A stretch of DNA of 64,000 bases from Herbaspirillum sp. alder98 (lineage in GTDB: Bacteria; Pseudomonadota; Gammaproteobacteria; Burkholderiales; Burkholderiaceae_D): assembly GCF_020179755.1 (NCBI RefSeq), contig NZ_JAIUCY010000003.1:186001-250000 (forward strand). Direction: 5' to 3'. This document shows positions 36,553 through 46,852 of this stretch, in pieces. A model generated the notes under the pieces. It saw nothing but the letters and a program-made list of their open reading frames with translations, did no database searches and was not told where the DNA came from. Numbering within the stretch: the first letter of the stretch is position 1; each line of letters begins with the position of its first letter. A program made the translations under genes and the position numbers.

Positions 36553-37284
36553 ATGGGCCTCATGAACAAAGCCAGCAAACCTGCGCGTGGCACGCCAGTA
36601 TCGGCCCGCGAGCGCGATAACGCGGTCGCGGTAGAAGAGCGGATGTACCAGGATATCTATGACGCGATCATGGAGCATCGCCTGCCGCCCCGTACCAAGC
36701 TGACCGAACAGACGCTGTGCCAGATCTATGACACGGCACGCCACACGGTGCGCAAGGTGCTCTCGCGGCTGGCCACCGAAGGCATGGTCGACCTGGAGGC
36801 CAATCGCGGCGCCTTCATCGCCAGCCCCTCGCATGCCGAGGTGCGCGACATGTTCGAGTTGCGCAACATCCTTGAGCACGCGGTGCTGGAGAAGGTAGGC
36901 CGCGAAGCCGGCACGCGCCAGATCGCCGGCCTGCGGCGCATGGTCGAGCAGGAGCGCGACTCCTACCTCAGCGGCGACCGGCCGCGCTGGATCCGCCTGT
37001 CTGCCCAGTTCCACCTGGCGCTGGCCGAACTGACCGGCAATGTGCTGCTGGTCGACACCTTGCGCAAGCTGGTCTCGCGCACCACGCTGATGATCGCCAA
37101 GACCGAGGCGCCCGGGCACAACGCCTGCTCGTTCGATGAGCATGAAAGCGTGCTTGAGGCGCTCGAGAGCGGCGACGTCGAAGCTGCCCAGCAACATATG
37201 GCACATCACTTGCATTTGTGCGAGGACCGGGTACGTCCCGATGCGGACGACCAGTTCGACCTGCGCGCGGTGCTGGGCAAATGA
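36553..37284 (+). CDS. GntR-family regulator (FCD subfamily) of purine degradation
   Basis: A 243-residue regulator. The winged helix (about 35-75) reads LPPRTKLTEQTLCQIYDTARHTVRKVLSRLATEGMVDLEANRGAFI; the replacement of the usual GVSRTPVREAL by DTARHTVRKVL is a variant recognition helix. The FCD domain follows (MFELRNILEHAVLEKVG, QFHLALAELTGNVLL, DEHESVLEALESGD). It lies between adenine deaminase and allantoinase genes and probably senses a purine or purine breakdown product. The start is uncertain: ATG 36553 or 36562. The TTG frame to 36463 would start inside a palindrome and is unlikely. Confidence 0.85.
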   Translation: MGLMNKASKPARGTPVSARERDNAVAVEERMYQDIYDAIMEHRLPPRTKLTEQTLCQIYDTARHTVRKVLSRLATEGMVDLEANRGAFIASPSHAEVRDMFELRNILEHAVLEKVGREAGTRQIAGLRRMVEQERDSYLSGDRPRWIRLSAQFHLALAELTGNVLLVDTLRKLVSRTTLMIAKTEAPGHNACSFDEHESVLEALESGDVEAAQQHMAHHLHLCEDRVRPDADDQFDLRAVLGK

Positions 37285-37321
37285 ACGTGCACCCCCTTTT
37301 CAACACCAATCGATAAGCTCC

Positions 37322-38254
37322 ATGTCTTCGCCACCACCCTATCCTCGCGACCTGGCCGGCTATGGCCGCAATCCTCCCCATGCGCAGTGGCCCGGCCAGG
37401 CCCGCATTGCCTTGCAGTTCGTCCTCAACTACGAGGAAGGTGGCGAAAACAACGTCTTGCACGGCGACGCCGGGTCCGAGCAGTTTCTGTCGGAGATCAT
37501 TGGCGCTGCGGCCTATCCGGCGCGCCACATGTCGATGGAATCGATCTATGAATACGGCTCGCGGGTCGGCGTCTGGCGCATCCTGCGCGAGTTCGAGAAG
37601 CGTGGCTTGCCGTTGACGGTATTCGGCGTCGCCATGGCCTTGCAACGCGCGCCGGACGTGACCCAGGCCCTGGTCGAACTGGGCCACGAGATAGCCTGTC
37701 ATGGCCTGCGCTGGATCCACTACCAGAACATCGATATCGATACCGAGCGCGCGCACATGCAGGCGGCCGTGCAGATCTTTCGCGAACTGACCGGCAGCGC
37801 GCCGCTGGGCTGGTACACGGGGCGTGATTCGCCGGTGACGCGCCAACTGGTGGTGGAGCATGGCGGCTTTGCCTACGATTCGGACTACTACGGCGACGAC
37901 CTGCCATTCTGGACCCAGGTCGAGACCGCAGGCGGCAACCGGCAGGCGCACCTGGTGGTGCCTTATACGCTGGACACCAACGACATGCGCTTCGCCTCGC
38001 CGCAGGGTTTCAACACCAGCGACCATTTCTATCAATATCTCAAGGACAGCTTCGACGTGCTGTATTCCGAAGGCGAAGAATCACCCAAGATGCTGTCGAT
38101 CGGCATGCATTGCCGGCTGCTGGGTCGCCCGGGACGGATGCGGGCATTGCAGCGTTTTCTTGATTACGTGCAGTCGCATGAGCGGGTGTGGATCACCCGT
38201 CGCATCGATATCGCCCGGCACTGGATGCAGGTGCATCCGTTCGAAGCGCCGTGA
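37322..38254 (+). CDS. puuE: Allantoinase PuuE, polysaccharide-deacetylase fold
   Basis: A 310-residue protein of the PuuE family. It begins YPRDLAGYGRNPPHAQWPG, the PuuE hallmark, followed by ALQFVLNYEEGGENN and the HMSMESIYEYGSRVGVWR block. It hydrolyses allantoin to allantoate without homology to the classical amidohydrolase allantoinase. The acidic residues and HGLRWIHYQ line the active site of the deacetylase barrel. The ATG at 37322 lies 37 bases after the regulator stop, in the same direction. Expected length is about 308. Confidence 0.94.
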   Translation: MSSPPPYPRDLAGYGRNPPHAQWPGQARIALQFVLNYEEGGENNVLHGDAGSEQFLSEIIGAAAYPARHMSMESIYEYGSRVGVWRILREFEKRGLPLTVFGVAMALQRAPDVTQALVELGHEIACHGLRWIHYQNIDIDTERAHMQAAVQIFRELTGSAPLGWYTGRDSPVTRQLVVEHGGFAYDSDYYGDDLPFWTQVETAGGNRQAHLVVPYTLDTNDMRFASPQGFNTSDHFYQYLKDSFDVLYSEGEESPKMLSIGMHCRLLGRPGRMRALQRFLDYVQSHERVWITRRIDIARHWMQVHPFEAP

Positions 38255-38291
38255 CTTGACGCGGATCGGCTGACGCCCCCACCTCCGTCGC

Positions 38292-38307
38292 CCTGACGAA
38301 CGTCAGG
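38292..38307. repeat. Small intergenic hairpin
   Basis: CCTGACG-AA-CGTCAGG, a perfect 7-bp stem. It sits 37 bases after the puuE stop and 41 bases before a dispersed hairpin repeat. There is no T-run. Confidence 0.6.
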
Positions 38308-38347
38308 ACCCGGCGCCTTTCAGCACTCGCCGAGGCCCAGCAAACGC

Positions 38348-38379
38348 CACTGGGTCCCGGCCTGCGCCGGGACGACGGG
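38348..38379. repeat. Dispersed hairpin repeat, copy 1
   Basis: CACTGGGTCCCGG continuing to CGACGGG. The core stem is GTCCCGGC (38354-38361) with GCCGGGAC (38366-38373). A second copy at 56010-56041 has compensating stem changes. It lies between convergent puuE and puuD. Confidence 0.7.
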
Positions 38380-38399
38380 GAGTGTGGAACGGCCAGCCT

Positions 38400-39659
38400 T
38401 CAATTCGCTGGCGCCCCCGCCTCGAACCACTTGCCGATCAACGCCCGCTCGTCATCGGTGATGCTGGTCATGTTGCCCAATGGCATGGCCTTCGCCACCA
38501 CTGCCTGTTGATAGATCTGTTGCGCATGCTGAGCGATATGCTCGGCGCTATCGAGCAGGATGCCCTTGCCGGGCGTCGGCATCAGGCTGGGCTTTTCGGC
38601 ATGGCACTGGATGCAGCGCGCCTGGATCACCTGCTGCACCTGGGCGAAACTTGCTCCTGCGGTGGGCGCCGGGGCTGGTGCTGGCGCAGGCGCCGCATCG
38701 GCCGGCTGGGCCACCGCAACCGGCTTGGGCGCCGGCTTGCTGCGCATCATCGGGCTAAGCGCGATGGCCACCGTCAGCAGCAAGGCCACCGCCACCCCGG
38801 GATACCACCAGTTGTTGACGCCCTTGTGGCGCAGCACGAAGAACTGGCGGACCAGCGCGCCGGCGGCCATGATCATCAGCAGCACCAGCCAGTTATGCGG
38901 CGCGCTGTAGGTCATGCTGTAGTGATTGGAGAGCATCGCAAACAGCACCGGCAGCGTGAAGTAGGTGTTATGCACGCTGCGCTGCTTGCCGCGCCTGCCA
39001 TGGATCGGATCCGGCGCCTGGCCGGCCCGCATGGACGCCACCATCTTGCGCTGCCCCGGGATGATCCAGGCCAGCACGTTGGCGCTCATGATGGTGGCCA
39101 GCGACGCACCGCTGATCAGAAAGGCGGCGCGCCCGGAGAACAGGTGGCAGGCGGCCCAGACCGACACCACCACTTGCAGCGCCACCAGGAGATTGACCTT
39201 GCGGTCACCATCGGGCCGATCGCCGAAGGTGCTGCAGACGGTATCGTAGATCAGCCAGTTGAACACCAGGAAAGCCACCGCCACGCCGCCGGCCATCGAG
39301 CCCGACATGTCGAACACGTTGCGGTCGACCAGGAACACATTGGCATTGAACAGGTACAGCAGCGAGAACAATGCAAAACCCGACAGCCAGGTGCTGTAGG
39401 CCTCCCAATAGAACCAGTGCAGGTGCTGCGGCAACGCCTTGGGCGCCAGCAGGTATTTCTGCGGATTGTAGAAACCGCCGCCATGCACCGCCCACAACTC
39501 GCCACCGACGCCCTTTTCGACCAGCTCGGGATCGGTGGGCGCCACCAGGCTGTTGTCGAGCCAGACGAAATAGAAGGACGATCCGATCCAGGCAATCGCC
39601 GTGATGACGTGCAGCCAGCGCAGCAGCAGATTGAGCCAGTCGAAGATATAGGCTTCCAT
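38400..39659 (-). CDS. puuD: Urate hydroxylase PuuD, membrane-bound, cytochrome c-fused
   Basis: A 419-residue protein. The N-terminal Urate_ox_N domain (about 1-300) has eight or so spans and starts with WLNLLLRWLHVITAIAWIGSSFYFVWLD, a PuuD signature. A Pro/Ala linker follows, then a c-type cytochrome domain with heme motif CIQCH at 349-353 and a likely axial Met in AKAMPLGNM. It oxidises urate to 5-hydroxyisourate and passes electrons to cytochrome c rather than making hydrogen peroxide. The ATG at 39659 is chosen; the frame to 39803 enters the promoter region. It converges with puuE. Confidence 0.94.
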   Translation of the reverse strand: MEAYIFDWLNLLLRWLHVITAIAWIGSSFYFVWLDNSLVAPTDPELVEKGVGGELWAVHGGGFYNPQKYLLAPKALPQHLHWFYWEAYSTWLSGFALFSLLYLFNANVFLVDRNVFDMSGSMAGGVAVAFLVFNWLIYDTVCSTFGDRPDGDRKVNLLVALQVVVSVWAACHLFSGRAAFLISGASLATIMSANVLAWIIPGQRKMVASMRAGQAPDPIHGRRGKQRSVHNTYFTLPVLFAMLSNHYSMTYSAPHNWLVLLMIMAAGALVRQFFVLRHKGVNNWWYPGVAVALLLTVAIALSPMMRSKPAPKPVAVAQPADAAPAPAPAPAPTAGASFAQVQQVIQARCIQCHAEKPSLMPTPGKGILLDSAEHIAQHAQQIYQQAVVAKAMPLGNMTSITDDERALIGKWFEAGAPAN

Positions 39660-39717
39660 GGGGTGATCGTTCCTCGGTTCTCGATAAATGGGTCGCAGCA
39701 GATATGGCGCAAGACTT

Positions 39718-39733
39718 AGCATAAATGGTGCCT
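39718..39733 (-). promoter_or_regulatory. Sigma-54-like promoter of puuD
   Basis: Read on the minus strand: AGGCACC, four bases, ATGCT. The invariant GG and GC are separated by ten bases and GGCAC and TGC are kept, but the outer positions differ from TGGCACR-N4-TTGCW. The expected start is about 39707, giving a 48-base leader. Confidence 0.45.
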
Positions 39734-40050
39734 GGCCCGGCGCACTTGCCAGAATCTGCCCGCAGCATGCCACGCAACACAGATTGGCAACAATAAATAC
39801 CAATCCTGTTCACAATAAATTAGAACGAAAACCTCGCCTGGCACCCCAGCCCGGCCCACATCGCCCGCCGTGGATCAGGCTTGTAGCGCGACCGTCGTGT
39901 TTCCGGCGACTGGTCAGCCCCTACATTTTTAGTGCAGGCCGTCAAATTCAGTGCATCAAAAGCACCAAGTTGTCGCAAATGAAAAAAACCATTGTCGACA
40001 AAATGACAGCTTGTTGCCGACGGCGAGCGTGACACTGGCTTCTCAGGCAC

Positions 40051-40066
40051 TGGCACGATATCTGCT
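40051..40066 (+). promoter_or_regulatory. Sigma-54 promoter of the purine-island porin
   Basis: TGGCACG (40051-40057), four bases, CTGCT (40062-40066). Only the first T of TTGCW differs. GG and GC are ten bases apart. The expected start is about 40077, 110 bases before the porin ATG. Confidence 0.65.
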
Positions 40067-40186
40067 AAACCCCTGTGCTGCGTCCGCTGGCAGAACGGAC
40101 GGGAGAGCAGCATTCCGACTGCCAATGAACGGAAAACTTGAACTTGCCGGACCCACCTCCGGCTTCTTTTTAAACAGGGGAGCGTA

Positions 40187-41263
40187 ATGAAGAAAACTCG
40201 TTTGGCACTGGCTTTGGCATCCTGTGTAGTGGCCAGCGGCGCGATGGCACAATCTGCCGTGACCGTCAGCGGCCTGGTCGACGCCTATGTCGGCAGCATC
40301 AAGAACAGCGGCGAGAAGAGCCGCGCTGTCGTCAACTCGGGCGGCATGACCACCTCGTGGATCGGCTTCAAGGGTACTGAAGACCTGGGCGGCGGCCTGA
40401 AGGCAGAATTTGCGCTGACCTCGTTCTTCCAGACCGATACCGGTACCAGCGGACGCTTCTCGGGCGACAACCTGTTCTCGCGCGACGCCAACATCGGCCT
40501 GTCCGGCGGCTACGGCAAGATCGCACTGGGCCGCGGGCTGGCGCCAAGCTTCCTGCCGACCGTGCTGTTCAACCCGTTCGGTGACTCGTTCACCTTCTCG
40601 CCTCTGGTGCTGCACGTCTATACGCCAACCGGCAACTTCGCCGCCCGTTCCTGGACCCAGGCCAATGCAGCCGACAGCGGCTGGAGCAACCAGATCCTCT
40701 ACACCACGCCCAAGTTCGGCGGCCTGCAAGCCAACGTGCACTACCAGCTGGGTGAAGTCGCCGGCCAGAACGGCAAGAAGAACATCGGCGTCAACGCGCT
40801 GTACTTCAATGGCGGCCTGGCATTGACCGGCCTGTATTTCGATGCCCAGGTCAGCAACCCCAACTCGGGCTCGGCCATCATCGACGCCACTAGCCCATTC
40901 GCCAGCATCACTCGCCAGAAGACCTGGATGGTCGGCGCCACCTATGACTTCCAGGTGGTCAAGCTGTACGGCACCTTCCAGACCAGCAAGGACACCACCC
41001 CCGGCGCGCAGCAAGCCAAGGACAAGGTCTACAGCGCAGGCCTGTCGGCGCCGGTGGGCAATGGTTCGATCCTGGCAGCCTTCGCCCGCACCAAGCGCAC
41101 CGGCGACCTGCTGGCGCGTGAAGTGGCGCGCAACACCACCTCGGTGGGCTACGACTATTTCCTGTCCAAGCGCACCGACCTGTACGCCATCGTCATGAAT
41201 GACAAGGTCTCGACCACCGGCAGCGGCGTGTCGTTCGGCCTGGGCATGCGCCATCGTTTCTGA
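40187..41263 (+). CDS. Gram-negative porin in purine island
   Basis: A 358-residue porin. The signal peptide (MKKTRLALALASCVVASGAMA) is followed by QSAVTVSGLVDAYVG, the first strand, and the C-terminus is GMRHRF. It is related to the porin at 3357-4544 but shorter. Placed between puuD and a purine-type transporter operon, and behind a sigma-54-like promoter, it probably admits purines or allantoin across the outer membrane. The ATG follows CAGGGGAGCGTA, a strong ribosome site. Confidence 0.93.
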   Translation: MKKTRLALALASCVVASGAMAQSAVTVSGLVDAYVGSIKNSGEKSRAVVNSGGMTTSWIGFKGTEDLGGGLKAEFALTSFFQTDTGTSGRFSGDNLFSRDANIGLSGGYGKIALGRGLAPSFLPTVLFNPFGDSFTFSPLVLHVYTPTGNFAARSWTQANAADSGWSNQILYTTPKFGGLQANVHYQLGEVAGQNGKKNIGVNALYFNGGLALTGLYFDAQVSNPNSGSAIIDATSPFASITRQKTWMVGATYDFQVVKLYGTFQTSKDTTPGAQQAKDKVYSAGLSAPVGNGSILAAFARTKRTGDLLAREVARNTTSVGYDYFLSKRTDLYAIVMNDKVSTTGSGVSFGLGMRHRF

Positions 41264-41348
41264 TCGACCGAGCAAGTAGTAGCACGTAGTACGGTAGGTC
41301 GGCGACTCCTTCTGGGCCGCCCTGCCGCGTCTTGAGGCTGACCTTGGG

Positions 41349-41421
41349 CGGGAACCGCAATTACCGGAATGCGCGCAGTCTTTACCGGCCAGCGCGCATT
41401 GCGGTTCCCGTCGCTTTTTTT
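41349..41421 (+). terminator. Terminator or attenuator before NMT1 transporter genes
   Basis: Outer stem CGGGAACCGCAAT (41349-41361) with ATTGCGGTTCCCG (41398-41410), followed by TCGCTTTTTTT. An inner stem AATGCGCGC (41368-41376) with GCGCGCATT (41392-41400) partly overlaps it. It ends 33 bases before the next start codon. It can serve as the porin terminator, or as an attenuator for the transporter genes. Confidence 0.7.
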
Positions 41422-41454
41422 CATTCATTTCATCGCTACTCGGGAGATTCCCCC

Positions 41455-42489
41455 ATGCGTCCATTCCGCTTCCTCGGCTGCTCGGCGGCACTGCTGATCG
41501 GCCTGGTATCGGCCAGCGCCTCTTTTGCCCAAGAGACCAAGATCAAATTCCAGCTCGACTGGCGCTTCGAAGGCCCGTCCGCGCTGTTCCTGGTGGCCAA
41601 GGCCAAGGGTTACTTCGCCCAGGAAAAACTGGATGTCACCATCGATGCCGGCAACGGCTCGGGCAATGCCGTCAACCGCGTCGCCTCGGGCACCTATGAC
41701 ATGGGTTTCGCCGACATGGCCGCGCTCATGGAATTCGTCGCCAACAATCCCGACGCCCCGGCCAAGCCGGTGGGCGTGATGATGGTCTACAACGACACCC
41801 CGGCGGCGGTGTTCTCGCTCAAGAAGTCGGGCATCAAGAAACCGGCCGACCTGGCCGGCAAGAAGCTGGGCGCCCCGGTGTTCGACGCCGGTCGCCGCGC
41901 CTACCCGATCTTTGCCAAGGCCAATGGCCTGGACGCGTCCAAGGCCAACTGGATCAGCATGGACCCGCCGCTGCGCGAAACCATGCTGGCGCGCGGCGAC
42001 GTGGACGCCATCACCGGCTTCTATTTCACTTCGCTGCTGAACCTGAACGCGCGCGGCATCAAGGATGAAGACGTGGAAGTGATGATGTATCCGGACTACG
42101 GCGTGCGCCTGTACGGCAACGCCATCATCGCCTCGGACGCCATGACACGGCAGAAGCCGGAAGCGATCAAGGCTTTCCTGCGCGCCTTCGCCAAGGCTAC
42201 CCGCGACGTCATCGCCAATCCTGAAGCGGCCATCAAGGTGGTCAAGGAACGCGACGGCCTGATCGATGAGAAACTGGAACTGCGCCGCCTGAAACTGGCC
42301 ATCGCCAGCGCCATCGCCACCCCGCACGCCAAGGCTGAAGGCTATGGCCAGGTATTCGGTCCGCGCCTGACGCTGATGGCCTCGCAGGTCTCGGATGCCT
42401 ATGGCACCAAGACCCGGGTCAATGCCGACCGTGTCTGGAATGGCGCCTTCCTGCCCTCCAAGGCCGAACTGGACGTGTTGCCCAAGTAA
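41455..42489 (+). CDS. NMT1/THI5-type ABC transporter binding protein
   Basis: A 344-residue binding protein. The signal peptide ends SASASFA (about residue 24). The mature part starts ETKIKFQLDWRFEGPSALFLVAKAKGYFAQEKLDV, typical of NMT1/SsuA-like proteins that bind pyrimidine precursors, taurine, nitrate or purine-related ligands. It lies in a purine island and just after a hairpin-rich leader, so a purine such as xanthine or a breakdown product is a reasonable guess, but the ligand is not proven by sequence. The ATG at 41455 follows CGGGAGATTCC. Confidence 0.88.
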   Translation: MRPFRFLGCSAALLIGLVSASASFAQETKIKFQLDWRFEGPSALFLVAKAKGYFAQEKLDVTIDAGNGSGNAVNRVASGTYDMGFADMAALMEFVANNPDAPAKPVGVMMVYNDTPAAVFSLKKSGIKKPADLAGKKLGAPVFDAGRRAYPIFAKANGLDASKANWISMDPPLRETMLARGDVDAITGFYFTSLLNLNARGIKDEDVEVMMYPDYGVRLYGNAIIASDAMTRQKPEAIKAFLRAFAKATRDVIANPEAAIKVVKERDGLIDEKLELRRLKLAIASAIATPHAKAEGYGQVFGPRLTLMASQVSDAYGTKTRVNADRVWNGAFLPSKAELDVLPK

Positions 42490-42556
42490 TCCTGCGGCCG
42501 GCGCCCGATGGATGGCGCCGGCCCAGCCTTGTTTCATCAGTGGAAAAGCCAAGTAT

Positions 42557-43342
42557 ATGAGCGAGCCCTTCGTCGATTTTCGTCACGTCTACCTGGCCTA
42601 TGACGGCGCCTCCGAGTTTGCGGTCGAGGATATCGACCTGCAGACCCGGGCCGGCGAATTCATCGCCATCGTCGGACCGTCCGGCTGCGGCAAGTCGACC
42701 TTCATGAAACTGGCCACCGGCCTGAAACAACCCAACCGGGGCAGCGTGGTGATTGACGGCAAGGCCGTAACCGGTCCGCTGAAGTTTGTCGGCATGGCGT
42801 TCCAGGCGCCCACCCTGCTGCCATGGCGCACCACGCTCGACAATGTCCTGCTGCCGCTGGAGATCGTGGAACCGTTCAGGCGCGACTTCAAGAAGAACCG
42901 TGCCGAATACACCGAACGCGCCCTGAAACTGCTGAAGACGGTCGGACTGGAAGGCTATGCCGACAAGTTTCCGTGGCAACTGTCGGGAGGCATGCAGCAG
43001 CGCGCATCGATCTGCCGCGCCCTGATCCACGAACCCAAGATGCTGCTGCTGGATGAGCCCTTCGGCGCGCTCGACGCCTTCACCCGCGAGGAATTGTGGT
43101 GCGTGCTGCGCGACCTGTGGGCCGAGCGCCGCTTCAACGTCATCCTGGTCACCCACGACTTGCGTGAAGCGGCCTTCCTGGCCGATACCATCTATGTCAT
43201 GAGCAAGCGCCCGGGGCGCATCGTGGTGCGCCGCGAAAACCCGCTGCCGCGCCCCTGCGAACTGGCGACGACCTATACCGATGGCTTCAATGCGCTGGTG
43301 CATGAACTGCGCGAGCACATCGGCCATGTGCGCAATACCTGA
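42557..43342 (+). CDS. ABC transporter ATP-binding protein, SsuB/TauB type
   Basis: A 261-residue ATPase. Walker A is GPSGCGKST, the signature LSGGMQQR and Walker B MLLLDEPFGALD. The C-terminus (PLPRPCELATTYTDGF) is typical of the nitrate/sulfonate/NMT1 transporter group. It drives the binding protein upstream and the permease downstream. The ATG at 42557 is preferred; the frame back to 42395 overlaps the binding protein. Confidence 0.92.
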   Translation: MSEPFVDFRHVYLAYDGASEFAVEDIDLQTRAGEFIAIVGPSGCGKSTFMKLATGLKQPNRGSVVIDGKAVTGPLKFVGMAFQAPTLLPWRTTLDNVLLPLEIVEPFRRDFKKNRAEYTERALKLLKTVGLEGYADKFPWQLSGGMQQRASICRALIHEPKMLLLDEPFGALDAFTREELWCVLRDLWAERRFNVILVTHDLREAAFLADTIYVMSKRPGRIVVRRENPLPRPCELATTYTDGFNALVHELREHIGHVRNT

Positions 43343-43363
43343 CCGGCTGCCAGAGGACATTTC

Positions 43364-44143
43364 ATGAAAACCCCGTTCAACGGCAAACTGAACCGCGCCG
43401 CCACCACCATGGCGCCCTGGATTCTGCTGCTCGCCATTCTTGGCGTGTGGCAATTCATCTGCAGCGTGTGGCAGGTGTCGGACTTCATCTTCCCCAGCCC
43501 GATGTCGATCATCCAGGCCATGATCGAATTCTCGGGCCCGATCACCCAACATGCGCTGTCGACCTTCTGGGTCACCATGGTGGGCTTCGCCATCGCGGTC
43601 TTTGTGGGCGTCACGCTGGGCCTGCTGATCGGCTCGTCGCCGTTGCTGTATGCCGCCGCCTATCCGCTGATGACAGCCTTCAACGCGCTGCCCAAGGCGG
43701 CCTTCGTACCGGTGCTGGTGGTGTGGTTCGGCATCGGCGCCGGGCCGGCTATCCTGACCGCGTTCCTGATCTCGTTCTTTCCGATCATGGTCAATATCGC
43801 CACCGGCCTGGCCACGCTCGAGCCTGAACTGGAAGACGTGCTGCGGGTGCTGGGCGCGCGCCGCATGGATATCCTGCTCAAGGTCGGCCTGCCGCGCTCG
43901 ATGCCTTACTTCTTCGCCTCGCTCAAGGTGGCCATCACGCTGGCCTTCGTCGGCTCCACCGTGTCCGAGATGAACGCCTCCAACGAAGGCATCGGCTACC
44001 TGCTGGTGTCGGCCGGTTCGTCCATGAAGATGCCGCTGGCCTTCGCCGGACTGGTGGTGATCGGCGCCATGGCCATGGCGATGTACGAACTGTTTGCCAT
44101 CATCGAGCGCAGGACCACGGGATGGGCCCATCGCGGCAAGTGA
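43364..44143 (+). CDS. ABC transporter permease, SsuC/TauC type
   Basis: A 259-residue permease with six spans. The EAA-type loop reads EPELEDVLRVLGARRMDILLKVGLPRSMPYFFASLKVA. It completes the NMT1-type importer. It lies 21 bases after the ATPase gene. The next ABC system begins 58 bases later in the same direction, so the two importers may share a transcript. Confidence 0.92.
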   Translation: MKTPFNGKLNRAATTMAPWILLLAILGVWQFICSVWQVSDFIFPSPMSIIQAMIEFSGPITQHALSTFWVTMVGFAIAVFVGVTLGLLIGSSPLLYAAAYPLMTAFNALPKAAFVPVLVVWFGIGAGPAILTAFLISFFPIMVNIATGLATLEPELEDVLRVLGARRMDILLKVGLPRSMPYFFASLKVAITLAFVGSTVSEMNASNEGIGYLLVSAGSSMKMPLAFAGLVVIGAMAMAMYELFAIIERRTTGWAHRGK

Positions 44144-44201
44144 TGATCCGCCTTTCGCGGTTAAGATAACGGCCGCCAACAACGAACTACAGGAAAATCA
44201 C

Positions 44202-45741
<1,540 letters not shown>

Positions 45742-45749
<8 letters not shown>

Positions 45750-46833
45750 GTTGTCGCTGCCGTTGCGGCTGGAACTGCGGGCGGCGCCCTCACGCAGCAT
45801 GACCTACTTCTCGCCGGCGATCGCCATCGTGCTCACGCTGGTGCTGGGCGCTTTCCTGTTGCTGGCGCTGGGCAAGGACCCGCTGGCCGGACTCAAGGTG
45901 TTCCTGGTCGATCCGTTTGCCACCAAACGCTCCATCAGCGAACTGCTGCTCAAGGCGATCCCGCTGATCCTGTGCGCGCTGGGACTGGTGGTGTGCTTCC
46001 GGGCCAACATCTGGAACATCGGCGCCGAAGGCCAGTTCACGGTCGGCGCCATGTGTTCCGGCGCCATGCTGGTGTGGCTCGATGTGCCGGGCCACGCCAT
46101 TGCCGGCAGCGCCGGCCTGCTGCTGATGGTGCTGGCGGGCATCCTCGGCGGCGCGTTCTGGGCCGGCATCACGGCCTTGCTGCGCGACCGCTTCAATGCC
46201 AACGAGATCCTGGTCTCGCTGATGCTGACCTATATTGCCCAGCTGCTGCTGATGTATGCCGTCAACGGTCCCCTGAAGGACCCCAACGGCATGAACTTCC
46301 CGCAGTCCAAGGTATTCTCGGACGTCTTCATGCTGCCGGTGCTGCTGTCGGGCACGCGGCTGCATGTGGGCTTTGCGGTCGCCATCGTGGCGGCGCTGGC
46401 GATGACGCTCTTCATGACCCGCAGCCTGCGCGGCTTTTCGCTGATGGTGGGCGGGGTGGCGCCGCATGCCGCGCGCTATGCCGGTTTCTCGGCCCGTTCG
46501 GCGCTGTGGGTATCGCTGCTGGTCTCGGGCGGCTTCGCCGGCCTGGCCGGCGCCTTCGAGATCGCCGGACCGATCCAGCAACTGCTGCCCTCGGTGTCGC
46601 CCGGCTATGGATTCGCGGCCATCATCGTCGCCTTCATCGGCCGCCTGCATCCGCTGGGCGCCATCTTCGGCGCGTTGATCATGTCGCTGCTGTACCTGGG
46701 CGGCGAGCTGGCGCAGTCGCGCCTGGGGCTACCGGCGGCGATCACCGGCGTGTTCCAGGGCATGCTGCTGTTCCTTCTGCTGGCCTGCGACACGCTGATC
46801 GAGTATCGGCTGGTCTGGAAACAGCGCAACTAA
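45742..46833 (+). CDS. Nucleoside/purine-type ABC transporter permease 1
   Basis: A 363-residue BPD_transp_2 permease with about ten spans. It contains ALGLVVCFRANIWNIGAEGQFTVGA, the signature of NupP/YufP-like permeases. It pairs with the next gene product to form the channel. The ATG at 45742 follows GCGGAGGTGGCGC, a near-perfect ribosome site; ten more codons upstream are open but unlikely to be used. Confidence 0.92.
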
Positions 46834-46852
46834 GGGCATCTAAGGAACCGAC

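Larger units (their letters stand above)
39660..40186. promoter_or_regulatory. Divergent puuD / porin control region
   Basis: About 527 bases between divergent genes, partly A+T-rich. It holds two sigma-54-like promoters, one for each direction, listed separately. An inverted GTGC-N7-GCAC is visible near 39950-39965, the GTGC arm being part of a TGCA-containing run. No coding frame here looks real. Confidence 0.5.
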
